Shown here: piece after piece, positions 27,223-35,717 of the stretch
Position numbering within the stretch: the first letter of the stretch is position 1
How the letters are laid out: each line of letters starts with the position of its first letter
Assembly: GCA_035307385.1 (NCBI GenBank)
Contig: DATGID010000079.1
Coordinates: 1 to 64,000 of the forward strand
Length of the DNA stretch: 64,000 nucleotides
From: DATBHW01 sp035307385
GTDB taxonomy: Bacteria; Chloroflexota; Ktedonobacteria; Ktedonobacterales; DATBGS01
Reading direction: 5' to 3'
Position numbers and translations under genes: made by a program
Notes under the pieces: generated by a model
Told to the model about the DNA's origin: nothing
Seen by the model: the letters and a program-made list of their open reading frames with translations, nothing else
Database searches by the model: none

Positions 27223-27657
27223 TTATGGCTCGATCTGCGCCTGATGTTCGGTGACGGTGAGGGTGCTGTCGATGCTGAAGACGCGCATCTCGGGATGTTC
27301 TGGGTTGCGCAGCGAAAAGATGACGTAGAGGGTGCCCGGCCAGCCCTGCGACAGCTTGATGTCGCGCGGCGAAGGATAGGCGGGCGTGCGCGGGTGCGAG
27401 TGGTAATACGCGAAGGGGGTCCAGTCGTTGTCTTCAATCTCCAGGTGGATGTTCAGCAGTTCCTGGGAGCCGATCTGGCTAAAGGTCTCAGGTGTGTCTG
27501 AGACATTGATAGCCGGATAATGCTTGACCACCCGACCATCTTGCCCGGCCAACACTCCGCAGCCTTCGTTGGGGTAGTCGGCCTGGACATGTGCCAGCAT
27601 CGCATCGACGACGGCGCGGGGCAAGATGATTACTGGCGGCGTGTCAGTTTCCAACAC
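27223..27657 (-). CDS. mec: JAMM/MPN metalloprotease, Mec-like
   Basis: Zinc isopeptidase of the JAB1/MPN family. Metal and catalytic residues: Glu31 (NEGCG), His86 and His88 (YHSHP), Ser96 and Asp99 (PSPRD). In Mycobacterium, Mec cleaves cysteine from the CysO-Cys adduct made by CysM. Here it is the last of four genes on this strand (ThiF-rhodanese, CysO-like, CysM, Mec), with 24 bp between its start and the cysM stop, so the same role is expected. Because the CysO-like carrier has two residues after Gly-Gly, this protease may also trim the carrier, as QbsD does for QbsE in thioquinolobactin synthesis (inference). Confidence 0.9.
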   Translation of the reverse strand: MLETDTPPVIILPRAVVDAMLAHVQADYPNEGCGVLAGQDGRVVKHYPAINVSDTPETFSQIGSQELLNIHLEIEDNDWTPFAYYHSHPRTPAYPSPRDIKLSQGWPGTLYVIFSLRNPEHPEMRVFSIDSTLTVTEHQAQIEP

Positions 27658-27681
27658 TCCACTCCTCCCATGAGAGAAAAG

Positions 27682-28617
27682 CTACCACAACAGCTTTTGA
27701 TCGAGTTCTTCTTCCAGCACGTCCAGATCACGGGTCCAGAGGTCTTCGCTGAGATATTTCCAGCCGCCATCGGCCAGCAAGACGAGAATATTACCCTGCT
27801 CAAGCTCCCTGGCAACGCGCTGGGCAGCATAGAGCGCTGCGCCGCACGATGGCCCGGCAAAGATGCCTTCCTTATCCTTCAATTCACGCAGCGCGCGCAC
27901 GGCATCGGAAGCACGTACCAGAATCTTCCCATCCAGCAGCGAAAGGTCCAGAATGGGTGGGATAAAACCATCTTCCAGGCTGCGCAGGCCCTGCACGCCT
28001 TCACCCTGCAAGGGTTCTGCGGCGACCACGCGAATGGCCGGATTATATTCCTTGAGGCGTCGGGCATTGCCGGTCAAGGTGCCGCCCGTGCCCAGGCCCG
28101 CGACAAAGACATTGATGTCAGGCAGGTCTTCGATGATTTCTACAGCGGTGGTTTCGTAGTGGGCGCGTGGATTGGCCTCGTTGCCATATTGATAGGGCAT
28201 ATAGTACGTGGTATCCTGGGCAGCCATTTCGCGGGCCAGCGCGACGGCCCCGTTGCTGCCCTTTGCGCCCTCGGAAAAGACGATGTTGGCCCCGTAGAGT
28301 TCAAGCATCTTGCGCCGCTCGGCGGTGACGTTATCGGGCATGACAGCCACGAAGCGATAGCCCTTGACGCGGGCGATCATCGCCAGGCCAATGCCGGTAT
28401 TGCCGCTGGTTGGCTCCAGAATCACGCGCTCAGGCGTCAGTTCGCCGCTGGCCTCGGCCTGCTCGATCATATACTTGGCGATGCGGTCCTTGACGCTGCC
28501 GGTGGGGTTTTGTCCTTCCAGCTTGGCGAACAGATGGACCGTCGGCTTGGGACTGAGGCGTTGGAGCGCGACGATGGGCGTATGGCCGATGCTTTCAAGG
28601 ATGGAGGCATATTTCAT
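27682..28617 (-). CDS. cysM: Cysteine synthase CysM
   Basis: PLP enzyme of the cysteine synthase family. PLP lysine is Lys43 in GSVKDR; substrate loop TSGNTGIG and phosphate-binding GTGGTLTG are intact. Immediately after the CysO-like gene (42 bp) and before the JAMM protease, so it most likely uses carrier-bound thiocarboxylate rather than free sulfide, as in Mycobacterium tuberculosis. The family member there prefers O-phosphoserine. ATG 28617 has GGAGG 6-7 nt upstream; a GTG at 28623 would start inside that site. The C-terminal tail (WTRDLDVLEEELDQKLLW) is longer than in ordinary CysK, consistent with CysM types. Confidence 0.94.
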   Translation of the reverse strand: MKYASILESIGHTPIVALQRLSPKPTVHLFAKLEGQNPTGSVKDRIAKYMIEQAEASGELTPERVILEPTSGNTGIGLAMIARVKGYRFVAVMPDNVTAERRKMLELYGANIVFSEGAKGSNGAVALAREMAAQDTTYYMPYQYGNEANPRAHYETTAVEIIEDLPDINVFVAGLGTGGTLTGNARRLKEYNPAIRVVAAEPLQGEGVQGLRSLEDGFIPPILDLSLLDGKILVRASDAVRALRELKDKEGIFAGPSCGAALYAAQRVARELEQGNILVLLADGGWKYLSEDLWTRDLDVLEEELDQKLLW

Positions 28618-28659
28618 AGCCACCTCCGCTGGGGTGAGCCGCTTTCCGGGCCTACGCTT

Positions 28660-28938
28660 TTACGCCTGGCCTCCGGCCATCGCTGGCAGCAGACGCACGG
28701 TGTCGTTTGGGCCTACAGGGGTGTCGAGTCCCTTCAGGAAGCGCACATCTTCGTTGTTGACGTAGACGTTGATGAAGGTGTTCAGGCCGCCTTCGGGGGC
28801 CAGCACCTGCTCTTTGACGCCGGGAAAGCGCGCAAAGAGATCTTCCAGCACGGCGGTCAGAGTCGCGCCCTCGGCGGGAACCTGTTTCGCGCCGCCAACG
28901 GAGGCACGCAGCACGGGAGGGATAAAGACGGTTGCCAT
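28660..28938 (-). CDS. cysO: MoaD/ThiS-family sulfur carrier, CysO-like
   Basis: 92-residue ubiquitin-fold sulfur carrier. It begins MATVFIPPVLRASVGG and ends LLPAMAGGQA. The C-terminal Gly-Gly, where the thiocarboxylate is formed, is followed by Gln-Ala. Known CysO proteins end at Gly-Gly, so here two residues would have to be removed before activation. ATG 28938 follows GGGAGATAA. It lies in the order activating enzyme, carrier, CysM, JAMM protease on one strand. Apart from the tail, length and fold match the family. Confidence 0.9.
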   Translation of the reverse strand: MATVFIPPVLRASVGGAKQVPAEGATLTAVLEDLFARFPGVKEQVLAPEGGLNTFINVYVNNEDVRFLKGLDTPVGPNDTVRLLPAMAGGQA

Positions 28939-29031
28939 GTGATTTTATCTCCCGCCGAATGGCATCAGAATGATGAGCAATCAGGATACCATCATCTGAT
29001 GACGTTCGGCTTGATAACAGCGCTCTATAAC

Positions 29032-30234
29032 TTAAAGCGCGCAAATATCTTCATAAGTGGGCAGGTCTTCGGGGTGGGCGTTTTCGCCGCAGGCCGGGCA
29101 TTGTGGGTTGCGATAGAGCTTCAGTTCCTGGAATTCGGCGTTCAGCGCGTCAAAGGTGAGCAGCCGCCCCACCAGAGGCTCGCCCTTTTCCAGAATCAGC
29201 TTGATGGCCTCGCTGGCCTGAAGCATGCCGACGATCCCTGGCAAAATGCCCAGCACACCCGCCTCCGCGCAGCTTGGCGCGAGCGCCATGGGCGGTGGTT
29301 CGGGATAGAGGCAGCGATAACACGGGCCATCATAGGGCTTGAAGACGGTCAGTTGCCCCTCGAAGCGGAAGACACTGCCATGTATGACGGGTTTGCGTGC
29401 AATGACTGAAGCGTCATTCAACAGATAACGGGTCGGGAAGTTATCGGTGCCATCGACGATCAGATCATACTCGGCAACCAGTTCGGCCACGTTCTCTTTG
29501 GTGAGGCGGTCATTGATGGCGACGACCTTGACATCGGGGTTGAGCGCTTCAATCGTTTCGCGCGCCGAATCCACTTTCAGGCGGCCAATGCGGCTGGTGT
29601 TGTGCAGAATCTGGCGCTGAAGGTTGCTCTCGTCCACAATGTCGGCGTCGATGATGCCCAGCGTGCCCACGCCTGCCGCGGCCAGATAATAGGCCGCCGG
29701 AGACCCCAGGCCACCCGCGCCGATGAGCAAGACTTTGGCGTCCAGCAGCTTCAACTGGCCTTGCTCGCCCACTTCTGGCACGAGCAGATGGCGGCTATAG
29801 CGCTTGGCCTGTGCCTGGGTCAGCACGCGCGGCTGGGTGAAGGAAAAGCCCAGGCCCTTCCACATGCCAAAGCCGCCCGCCATGGAGATCGGTTCGCGAT
29901 AGCCCAGGCGTTTGAGCGTATCGGCTGCCAGGACGGATCGCACGCCGCCCGCGCAGTAGAGCACGAGCGGCTTGTCTTTGTCGGGCACGGCCTCTTCAAT
30001 GTCAAGCTCCAGATAGCCGCGCGGCACGTGAATGGCTCCAGGGATATAGCCTTCGTCCCACTCGTGCTTTTCGCGCACATCAACCAGGGTAATATCGCCA
30101 TCTGCCAGATGCTGTTTAACCTGGGCCGGACTCCATTCTTTGATTTCGCTACGCGCCCGTCGCATTAATTCGCGGGAGGCAGTACCCATCGCCATACCTT
30201 GCTGAACCTCTTTCAAATGCTCGGCGCCAGTCAT
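29032..30234 (-). CDS. Rhodanese-ThiF fusion, MoeZ/MoeB-like sulfurtransferase and adenylyltransferase
   Basis: Probable activator and sulfur donor for the CysO-like carrier. An N-terminal rhodanese domain (about 35-135) has the persulfide Cys in YCAGGVRS. A C-terminal ThiF/MoeB E1-like domain (about 145-400) has the nucleotide motif GAGGLGSP, Arg in NLQRQILH, and two Cys pairs (CYRC, CPAC) for structural zinc. In mycobacterial MoeZ the rhodanese domain is C-terminal; here the order is reversed. Start is uncertain: TTG 30258, ATG 30234 or ATG 30195. I use 30234. The promoter at 30292-30320 drives the four-gene cysteine operon. Confidence 0.9.
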   Translation of the reverse strand: MTGAEHLKEVQQGMAMGTASRELMRRARSEIKEWSPAQVKQHLADGDITLVDVREKHEWDEGYIPGAIHVPRGYLELDIEEAVPDKDKPLVLYCAGGVRSVLAADTLKRLGYREPISMAGGFGMWKGLGFSFTQPRVLTQAQAKRYSRHLLVPEVGEQGQLKLLDAKVLLIGAGGLGSPAAYYLAAAGVGTLGIIDADIVDESNLQRQILHNTSRIGRLKVDSARETIEALNPDVKVVAINDRLTKENVAELVAEYDLIVDGTDNFPTRYLLNDASVIARKPVIHGSVFRFEGQLTVFKPYDGPCYRCLYPEPPPMALAPSCAEAGVLGILPGIVGMLQASEAIKLILEKGEPLVGRLLTFDALNAEFQELKLYRNPQCPACGENAHPEDLPTYEDICAL

Positions 30235-30291
30235 TCTGGCAGGGGTCAAACTTGACAAAGTCTATCGCTTTACTTTATGAAGCGCAAGCTA

Positions 30292-30320
30292 AAAATAGCA
30301 TTATTCGGCTCTTTTGTCAA
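30292..30320 (-). promoter_or_regulatory. Near-consensus promoter of the cysteine sulfur-carrier operon
   Basis: On the minus strand: TTGACA (30315-30320), a 17-bp spacer and TATTTT (30292-30297). It reads into the rhodanese-ThiF gene and, through it, cysO, cysM and mec. Confidence 0.7.
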
Positions 30321-30456
30321 GCAATGCCAAAGCCGATAAGGGGATACATAGCGTCTGCTCATGCGCTCCTCAGGATGCCTGGCATGGATTGTGTAGCACG
30401 CTGGTGAGGCGTGAAGCCAGCCGCGTACCATGCTTTTGCCCTGGAGGAGAGATGCC

Positions 30457-31608
30457 ATGCCCACACAGCATACCACGTCACCACACCCTGCACGATCTGA
30501 ACCTGGAGTCCATCGAAAGCCGCGTCGAGGCGTTGGCCTCTTCACATTGCTGCTGCTTGTCGTCCTGGCGTTGGCCGGTTGTGTGAGTGTAGGGACGACC
30601 GCCCAGCCAACGGCCACCGCGACCGCCCCCACGACTGTTGCGCCGGGTGCGGCTGATCTTCAGCAGCAGGTGATCAATGTGATCCACGCAGTGCAGCCTT
30701 CGGTCGTTGAGATCGATGGGTTTAACGGCGGGGGCCAGAGCATTGGCTCCGGAGAGATTTTGACGAGCGACGGCTACATTGTGACGAACGATCATGTGGT
30801 GCGCGGCTTTACGAGCTTTTCCGTGCGCATGGGCGCAAACCAGATTGTTCCGGCAAAGCTGATAGGCCAGGCCCCACAAGATGATCTGGCCGTCCTAAAA
30901 GTGGCAGGCACGAAGCTGCCGCCGATTAGTTTTGGCGATTCTTCCAAGGTCCAGGTGGGGCAGTTTGTGATTGCCATAGGCAGCCCGCTGGGACTGGCGG
31001 AGACGGCAACGATCGGCATTGTGAGCGCGTTGAACCGAGCGGCCAGCGAGGGCGTGGGTGGCCCGGCCTCGACGCTGGTTGGCCTCATCCAGACGAGCGC
31101 GCCGATCAACCCGGGCAACAGCGGGGGCGCGCTGGTGGACCTGAGCGGGCGATTGATTGGCATTCCTACGCTGGCGGCGGTTGACCCGGAGATCAACGCC
31201 CCAGCCAATGGGATTGGCTTTGCCATTCCTTCTAATCGCGTGCAGTTTGTGACGCAGCAGTTGATTCAACATGGTAGGCTAGTGAGCAGCGGTCAGGGTT
31301 TTCTGGGCATCGAAGGGCAAGATGTGACTCCGCAGCTCGCCGCGGCCAATGGCCTGGCGGTGCGGAACGGCGTGCTGGTTGCAGGATTTGCTAAAGATAC
31401 GGCGGGCAAGAGTCCCGCTCAGCAGGCGGGGCTGCGGGTGGGGGATAGTATTGTGGCGGTCAATAACCAGCAAATTGCCGGAAGTACCGATCTGGCCTCC
31501 CTGACCCTGACGCAGCCACCAGGAGCCAGAGTGAATGTGACGATTGCGCGCGGCCCGCGCCAGCAGACCATTCAGGTGGTGCTTGGCGAGCGACCAGTAG
31601 CCTCATAA
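30457..31608 (+). CDS. HtrA/DegP-like S1C serine protease with PDZ domain, lipoprotein
   Basis: Extracytoplasmic quality-control protease. A positively charged N-terminus precedes one hydrophobic segment ending in the lipobox LALAGC, then a Thr/Ala-rich linker. Trypsin-fold catalytic triad: His113 (TNDHVV), Asp142 or 143 (QDDLAVL), Ser222 (GNSGGAL). One PDZ domain occupies about 285-380 (PAQQAGLRVGDSIVAVN). ATG 30457 follows GGAGGAGA at 6 nt; an in-frame ATG at 30430 lies before that site. Lipidation rather than a membrane helix as the anchor is read from the lipobox and is not certain. Confidence 0.92.
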   Translation: MPTQHTTSPHPARSEPGVHRKPRRGVGLFTLLLLVVLALAGCVSVGTTAQPTATATAPTTVAPGAADLQQQVINVIHAVQPSVVEIDGFNGGGQSIGSGEILTSDGYIVTNDHVVRGFTSFSVRMGANQIVPAKLIGQAPQDDLAVLKVAGTKLPPISFGDSSKVQVGQFVIAIGSPLGLAETATIGIVSALNRAASEGVGGPASTLVGLIQTSAPINPGNSGGALVDLSGRLIGIPTLAAVDPEINAPANGIGFAIPSNRVQFVTQQLIQHGRLVSSGQGFLGIEGQDVTPQLAAANGLAVRNGVLVAGFAKDTAGKSPAQQAGLRVGDSIVAVNNQQIAGSTDLASLTLTQPPGARVNVTIARGPRQQTIQVVLGERPVAS

Positions 31609-31648
31609 AAGGTATATGGGCCAGGAAAAGCCCCTCTCTTAGAGAGAA

Positions 31649-31691
31649 GCAGACGACGCCCCATGCATCAAATACATGAGGCGTCGTCTGC
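31649..31691. terminator. Hairpin between convergent htrA-like and DUF4177-like genes
   Basis: GCAGACGACGCC (31649-31660) pairs with 31680-31691, and an inner CATG pair extends the stem across one mismatch. Located between the two stops, so it serves both strands. Confidence 0.7.
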
Positions 31692-31711
31692 GCTTGTAGC
31701 GCCGCCTGGCG

Positions 31712-31996
31712 CTAAGCCTGTTCCACCTGCGCGGAGCCAGACGTTTCGGTGCTGGCTGTGCCTGCGCTGGATGAGGAATGGCTTTCTCCTGCCGGGCGCT
31801 TGAAGATATAGTAGGCGGATTGGGGCGAAAGTGGCTGGATGCCAACCAGTTCCCATCCCTCCTGGCCCAGGGCGTCAAGATAGCGCCGGGCAAAGGTGCT
31901 GCGGCGCTCTTCGCCGCTGATGAGCGTTTCCTGGCCCTCGGACGAGATACGTCCGCGATAGTCGATGTAGGTGACTTTATATTCCCACGCGGCCAT
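31712..31996 (-). CDS. Small DUF4177-like protein
   Basis: 94 residues. The pattern WEYKVTYID ... LDALGQEGWELVGI is characteristic of DUF4177-type domains, a small fold of unknown function. The last 25 residues are Ser/Thr/Glu-rich and probably disordered. AAAGGAG lies 6 nt before ATG 31996. Stands alone on its strand. No function can be assigned. Confidence 0.75.
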   Translation of the reverse strand: MAAWEYKVTYIDYRGRISSEGQETLISGEERRSTFARRYLDALGQEGWELVGIQPLSPQSAYYIFKRPAGESHSSSSAGTASTETSGSAQVEQA

Positions 31997-32208
31997 GACT
32001 GCTCCTTTCTGAACTAGCTGCTGCCTGCGCTCAATCTATTACAGGGCTGGGAAAGCTGGGCTGGCGAACACGCGCCCAGTTATCAGGTACTGGTTGCGCG
32101 TCTCCTGGGTTCGCTCGCTGCAGTTTCCCCTGGCCTCTGTGGAATAGTATAGCTAACAAAACGCACGCTGTCGCCAGCGTTCTCTTCAGTTTTCCCCTCG
32201 AAAAGTAT

Positions 32209-32248
32209 ACAGCGCTCATCCTGTAGAAACATACAGGATGAGCGCTGT
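32209..32248 (-). terminator. Terminator of the response-regulator gene
   Basis: Perfect 17-bp stem (32209-32225 with 32232-32248), 6-nt loop. On the minus strand it is followed by a T-rich stretch, 11 bp after the stop of the gene ending at 32260. Confidence 0.8.
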
Positions 32249-32259
32249 GCCTGGGCGTG

Positions 32260-32694
32260 CTAATGCGAGCCTGAAGCAGTGTTCCTGATGGGCGCTAAGA
32301 TAGGTTGCTCTTCGCTGCCTGGGGTTTCTGGCTCGTATTGCCGCTGGGCGAGATAGATGACGTGCGCCAGCAGCTCTTCCAGGTCAAAGGGCTTGGCAAG
32401 ATAGGCATCGACCTGAAGCCGATCAGGGGCAGGGGCATACATAGCGGAACTGATGGCAATGATGGGTAAGGGCTGGCCGGGCGCAGTGCGCAAGCGCTCG
32501 ATCAGTTCATAGCCGGTCATGATGGGCATAGCAAGGTCGATGATGGCAAGCGCCGGGCGGCGCGTCGTGAATGCTTGCAGTGCTGCCAGGCCATCGCGGC
32601 AGGTGACGGTTTGAAAACCTTCTTCATTCAGCAGCGCGCTTATCAGTTCAAGAACATCGGGGTCATCATCCACGATCAGCACTATTGCGGCCAT
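32260..32694 (-). CDS. Single-domain response regulator
   Basis: Receiver domain only (about residues 3-120): acidic pocket VDDD, phospho-acceptor Asp in IIDLAMP, Ser/Thr-Ala in ISSAM and Lys in LAKPF. No DNA-binding output, so it probably relays phosphate or controls a partner by binding. Just downstream of two histidine kinases on the same strand (96-bp gap), its likely phosphodonors. ATG 32694 is chosen because AAAGGA is 7 nt upstream; ATG 32700 is too close to it. A Pro/Glu-rich tail of about 20 residues follows the domain. Confidence 0.9.
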   Translation of the reverse strand: MAAIVLIVDDDPDVLELISALLNEEGFQTVTCRDGLAALQAFTTRRPALAIIDLAMPIMTGYELIERLRTAPGQPLPIIAISSAMYAPAPDRLQVDAYLAKPFDLEELLAHVIYLAQRQYEPETPGSEEQPILAPIRNTASGSH

Positions 32695-32790
32695 CAGCAT
32701 ATCCTTTAGAAGAAAAAGCGAGAGAGCATTATCAGAGCAGTGCTATTATCTCTGACGAGTCGCTATGAAGAACAGTAACGCGCTGTGGGC

Positions 32791-34089
32791 TTATCGGGCG
32801 TGCGGAAACTTGAGGGTGAAGGTTGCGCCGGTGCTGGCTCCTTCGCCACTTTCGACTAAGAGTTGCCCGTCGTGCGCCTCGATGATGCCCTTGGTGATAT
32901 AGAGGCCCAGGCCGCTGCCCTTGATTTTGCGTTCGCGTGCTGGCTCCAGCCGCCCAAAGGGCTTGAAGAGATGCGCCTGGGCTTCCAGGGCGATGCCCAT
33001 GCCGTCATCGTGGACACTCAGGCAGTCCCAGGCTCCGTCGGTCCACAGACGGACGGTGACTGTTGTTTCTGGATCGGAGTATTTGACGGCATTGTCCAGC
33101 AGATTGCTGATTGCCTGGATGATGCGGTCACGGTCATAACTGCCCTGATAGCTTTCAACGCCCTCCTGGGTGATGAGGCTGAAACGATGGCTGGCATGGG
33201 TCGAGCGGCACTGATCGATGAGGTCGCGGACCAGAGGCAGCAGGTCGCACGGCGTGCGCTGCAATTCAAACTGACCGGCGGCCAGCCGGGAGATGTCTTG
33301 CAGGTCGCGGATGAGCCGCTTCAAGCGCTCGCCCTGGCTGACGATGGAGCCAATGCTGCCGGTGATGCGTTCGGGGGACTGGTTAGGCTGCCCGGCATAC
33401 TGCGCGTAGCCGATGATGGCGGTGGCGGGATTCATGAGTTCGTGCGCGACCATTGCCAGGAAGAGGTTTTGTTCGTGCTGGGCGTCTTCCAGGGCAGCTT
33501 TGGCCTGCGCCAGTTCGTCGATCTTTTGCTGCAAGGCGGCGGTGGCTTCATCGACCTGGCGGCGCAGATTGCTGTTAAACTGTTGAATCTTCTGGTTGGC
33601 TTCTTCCAGGTCGTCGACACGCGCGGCCAGGTCGCGCTGCAAGCGCTGGCGCTCCAGGGCGCGCGCCACGGTCAGCTTCAACTCCTCCACATCGGTAGGT
33701 TTCGCCAGATAATCATAGGCTCCCTGGCGCATGGCCTCGATGGCCGATTCCAGCGAGGCATAGCCGGTGAGGACAATTGCCACCGCCTCGGGGGCCAGCT
33801 TGCGCAGTTCCGCCAGCATATCCAGGCCATCATCGTTGCCCAGGCGCAGGTCTGTTAGAACAAGGTCAAAGCTGTGCTTGCGCGTCAGCGCTAGGGCATC
33901 GCGCCCGCTGGCGACGCCTTGCACCTCATAACCCTCCATTTTCAAGATGGCCTGGATGGTGGTCAGGACGCCCGGTTCGTCATCGACAACCAGGATGCGT
34001 CCTTTGGCGATGCGCGGCGTCAGGGCGCTGGCAAGGTCGTGTGATGGCTCGTCTGCCTCCAGTGGCAGCGGTGAGGTGCTCCAACTCAT
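32791..34089 (-). CDS. Receiver-histidine kinase hybrid (receiver domain N-terminal)
   Basis: A receiver domain (about 30-145; VVDDEPG, phospho-Asp in LTDLRLG, Lys in LAKPT) precedes a coiled coil (150-215) and a histidine kinase: H box MVAHELMNP, N box LLDNAVKY, G boxes DDGMGI and GSGLGLY. No membrane segment: a cytoplasmic kinase whose activity is probably set by phosphorylation of its own receiver. ATG 34089 is 1 nt after the stop of the upstream kinase gene, so translation is coupled and the two kinases likely form one phosphorelay with the single receiver protein downstream. Confidence 0.9.
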   Translation of the reverse strand: MSWSTSPLPLEADEPSHDLASALTPRIAKGRILVVDDEPGVLTTIQAILKMEGYEVQGVASGRDALALTRKHSFDLVLTDLRLGNDDGLDMLAELRKLAPEAVAIVLTGYASLESAIEAMRQGAYDYLAKPTDVEELKLTVARALERQRLQRDLAARVDDLEEANQKIQQFNSNLRRQVDEATAALQQKIDELAQAKAALEDAQHEQNLFLAMVAHELMNPATAIIGYAQYAGQPNQSPERITGSIGSIVSQGERLKRLIRDLQDISRLAAGQFELQRTPCDLLPLVRDLIDQCRSTHASHRFSLITQEGVESYQGSYDRDRIIQAISNLLDNAVKYSDPETTVTVRLWTDGAWDCLSVHDDGMGIALEAQAHLFKPFGRLEPARERKIKGSGLGLYITKGIIEAHDGQLLVESGEGASTGATFTLKFPHAR

Positions 34090-34090
34090 G

Positions 34091-35488
34091 CTACTGCTCC
34101 GTGCGCCAGAGTGAACTGGCGCTTTGCCTTTCTGATTGGCCGAGGGCTGCCCCTCGACTTTCTACTGGCAGTGGCAAGCCAACCAGAAAGGTGGTGCCTT
34201 TGCCCACTTTGCTATTGATATGCATCTGGCCGCCGTGGCTGCGAATGATTTCCTGGCAAACCCACAGGCCCAACCCCGAGCCACGCCGCGCGCCTTTGGT
34301 GGAGAAAAATGGCTCGAATACCCGCTGGCGAATCTCTTCGGGGATGCCTTCCCCATCGTCGCGCACCCGCACCACCAGATATTTATCCGCCAGCATGATA
34401 TTATCGTGCACCCGAGCGATGCGTGTCTGAATGAGCAATCCACCGCCCTGGGGCATGGCGTCGCGGGCGTTCAAGAAGAGGTTCAGAAAGACCTGCTTGA
34501 GTTGATCGGCGGACGCCATGATGGGCGGCAAGGTCGTGTCTAGCTCCAGGCTGGAGATGATTTGCCGCCGCTGTAGCTGTGGCTCGATGAGCGCGAGCGT
34601 TTCTTGTACCACGCGGTTGACATCCGTGAGCGACATGCTGGCGGAAGGCCGCGCCACGCCCAGCATCTGGCGGATGATGCGCGAGACGCGCTCAGTTTCG
34701 CGCTGGGCCAGTTCCAGCAATTCGCGCTGCGGGTTATCTGGCTGCGACTGCGCGACCAGCAGATAGAGCGCGTTTTTGATGGCCTCCAGCGGATTATTGA
34801 TTTCGTGGGCAATCGAAGCGGTCAGGCGTCCGGTGGCCGCGAGCTTTTCCGATTCAAACAACTGCTGGCGGATGCGCCCTTCTTCCAGTTCATCCTGCCG
34901 CGCGGCTTGCGCGGCCTCCAGCCCCAGCAGCGCCGCGCCAATTTGCCCGGCTACCATTTCGAGCAAGATGGTCTCCTGCTGGCTCAGCGCCGCAGCACGC
35001 GCCGCCACCAGCACGCCGCGCGCCGGAATTACGACGCTGGCGCGTGTTTCGCGGTCAGCAGTGGGCGTTGCGGTTGTTTTGGAGAGTGGCAGGTCATGGA
35101 GCACGTGAGCAGGCAGGTCAGGAAGATAGGGAATCGGCGCGGCGGCCCAGTGATATGCGCCAACCATGGACTGCAACGCGTTTTGCTCGCCATCTGCCTG
35201 TGCGCCGGGCGTGCCGGTGTGCATCGCGCCGGTGAGCGCGACGCGGGCCAGCGGTTCGGTTTCCGTGGAAAGCGAGACGGTCAGCGATACCAGCGCTTCT
35301 TGCGGCACGTTCAGGCCCACCGCGCCCTGCAGCGCGCGCTCGCCGTTTTCGGTGAGGGTCAGCAGAGCAACGAACAGACGCTCAAAGCGTAGGCGCTCGG
35401 CCAGGCGGATGAGCAGCGGCCCCAGCGCGCCCTCATACAGCGCATAGGGGGAAAAGGTCACGGTTTGGAAGAGTGGCTGTATTCCCAT
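34091..35488 (-). CDS. Soluble GAF-type sensor histidine kinase
   Basis: A GAF-like sensor region fills about 1-200 (no transmembrane segment), followed by HisKA with H box SIAHEINNPLEAI, N box FLNLFLNARDA and HATPase boxes DDGEGIPEE and GSGLGLWV. The signal is unknown. First gene of a three-gene two-component operon read leftward. Start uncertain: the frame opens with GTG 35572, with ATGs at 35518 and 35488. I prefer 35488 (MGIQPLF), which fits the domain boundary best, though its ribosome-binding site is weak. Confidence 0.87.
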   Translation of the reverse strand: MGIQPLFQTVTFSPYALYEGALGPLLIRLAERLRFERLFVALLTLTENGERALQGAVGLNVPQEALVSLTVSLSTETEPLARVALTGAMHTGTPGAQADGEQNALQSMVGAYHWAAAPIPYLPDLPAHVLHDLPLSKTTATPTADRETRASVVIPARGVLVAARAAALSQQETILLEMVAGQIGAALLGLEAAQAARQDELEEGRIRQQLFESEKLAATGRLTASIAHEINNPLEAIKNALYLLVAQSQPDNPQRELLELAQRETERVSRIIRQMLGVARPSASMSLTDVNRVVQETLALIEPQLQRRQIISSLELDTTLPPIMASADQLKQVFLNLFLNARDAMPQGGGLLIQTRIARVHDNIMLADKYLVVRVRDDGEGIPEEIRQRVFEPFFSTKGARRGSGLGLWVCQEIIRSHGGQMHINSKVGKGTTFLVGLPLPVESRGAALGQSERQSASSLWRTEQ

Positions 35489-35568
35489 ACTCTGTTCTTG
35501 GCTGGCGCGCCACGGCATCTGATGATCGATCGTTATCGCTGATAGTATCACAACAGGTACTGAACCGG

Positions 35569-35583
35569 TCACTATGAGTGACT
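35569..35583. promoter_or_regulatory. Short perfect inverted repeat upstream of the kinase operon
   Basis: GTCACT-ATG-AGTGAC at 35569-35583, in the region between the divergent kinase operon and pstS. Could be a regulator site; nothing ties it to a known protein. Confidence 0.3.
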
Positions 35584-35717
35584 ACGACGCCTTATGGGAA
35601 AAGGGTTGCATTGCCGACGCATGCCTGCCAGATGGGCTATGCTGAAAGTCCTAGATTTGCTGCCCGCCTGGTTAAGGCACGGAAGGCCGGACCGCCTGGA
35701 AAGCGCGCTGTCGAAAG

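Noticed and set aside
27520..29409. 629-codon open frame on the plus strand, antisense to the cysteine operon
   Set aside because: Opposite strand encodes three recognised enzymes with intact active sites and proper starts; the antisense product has no family features.
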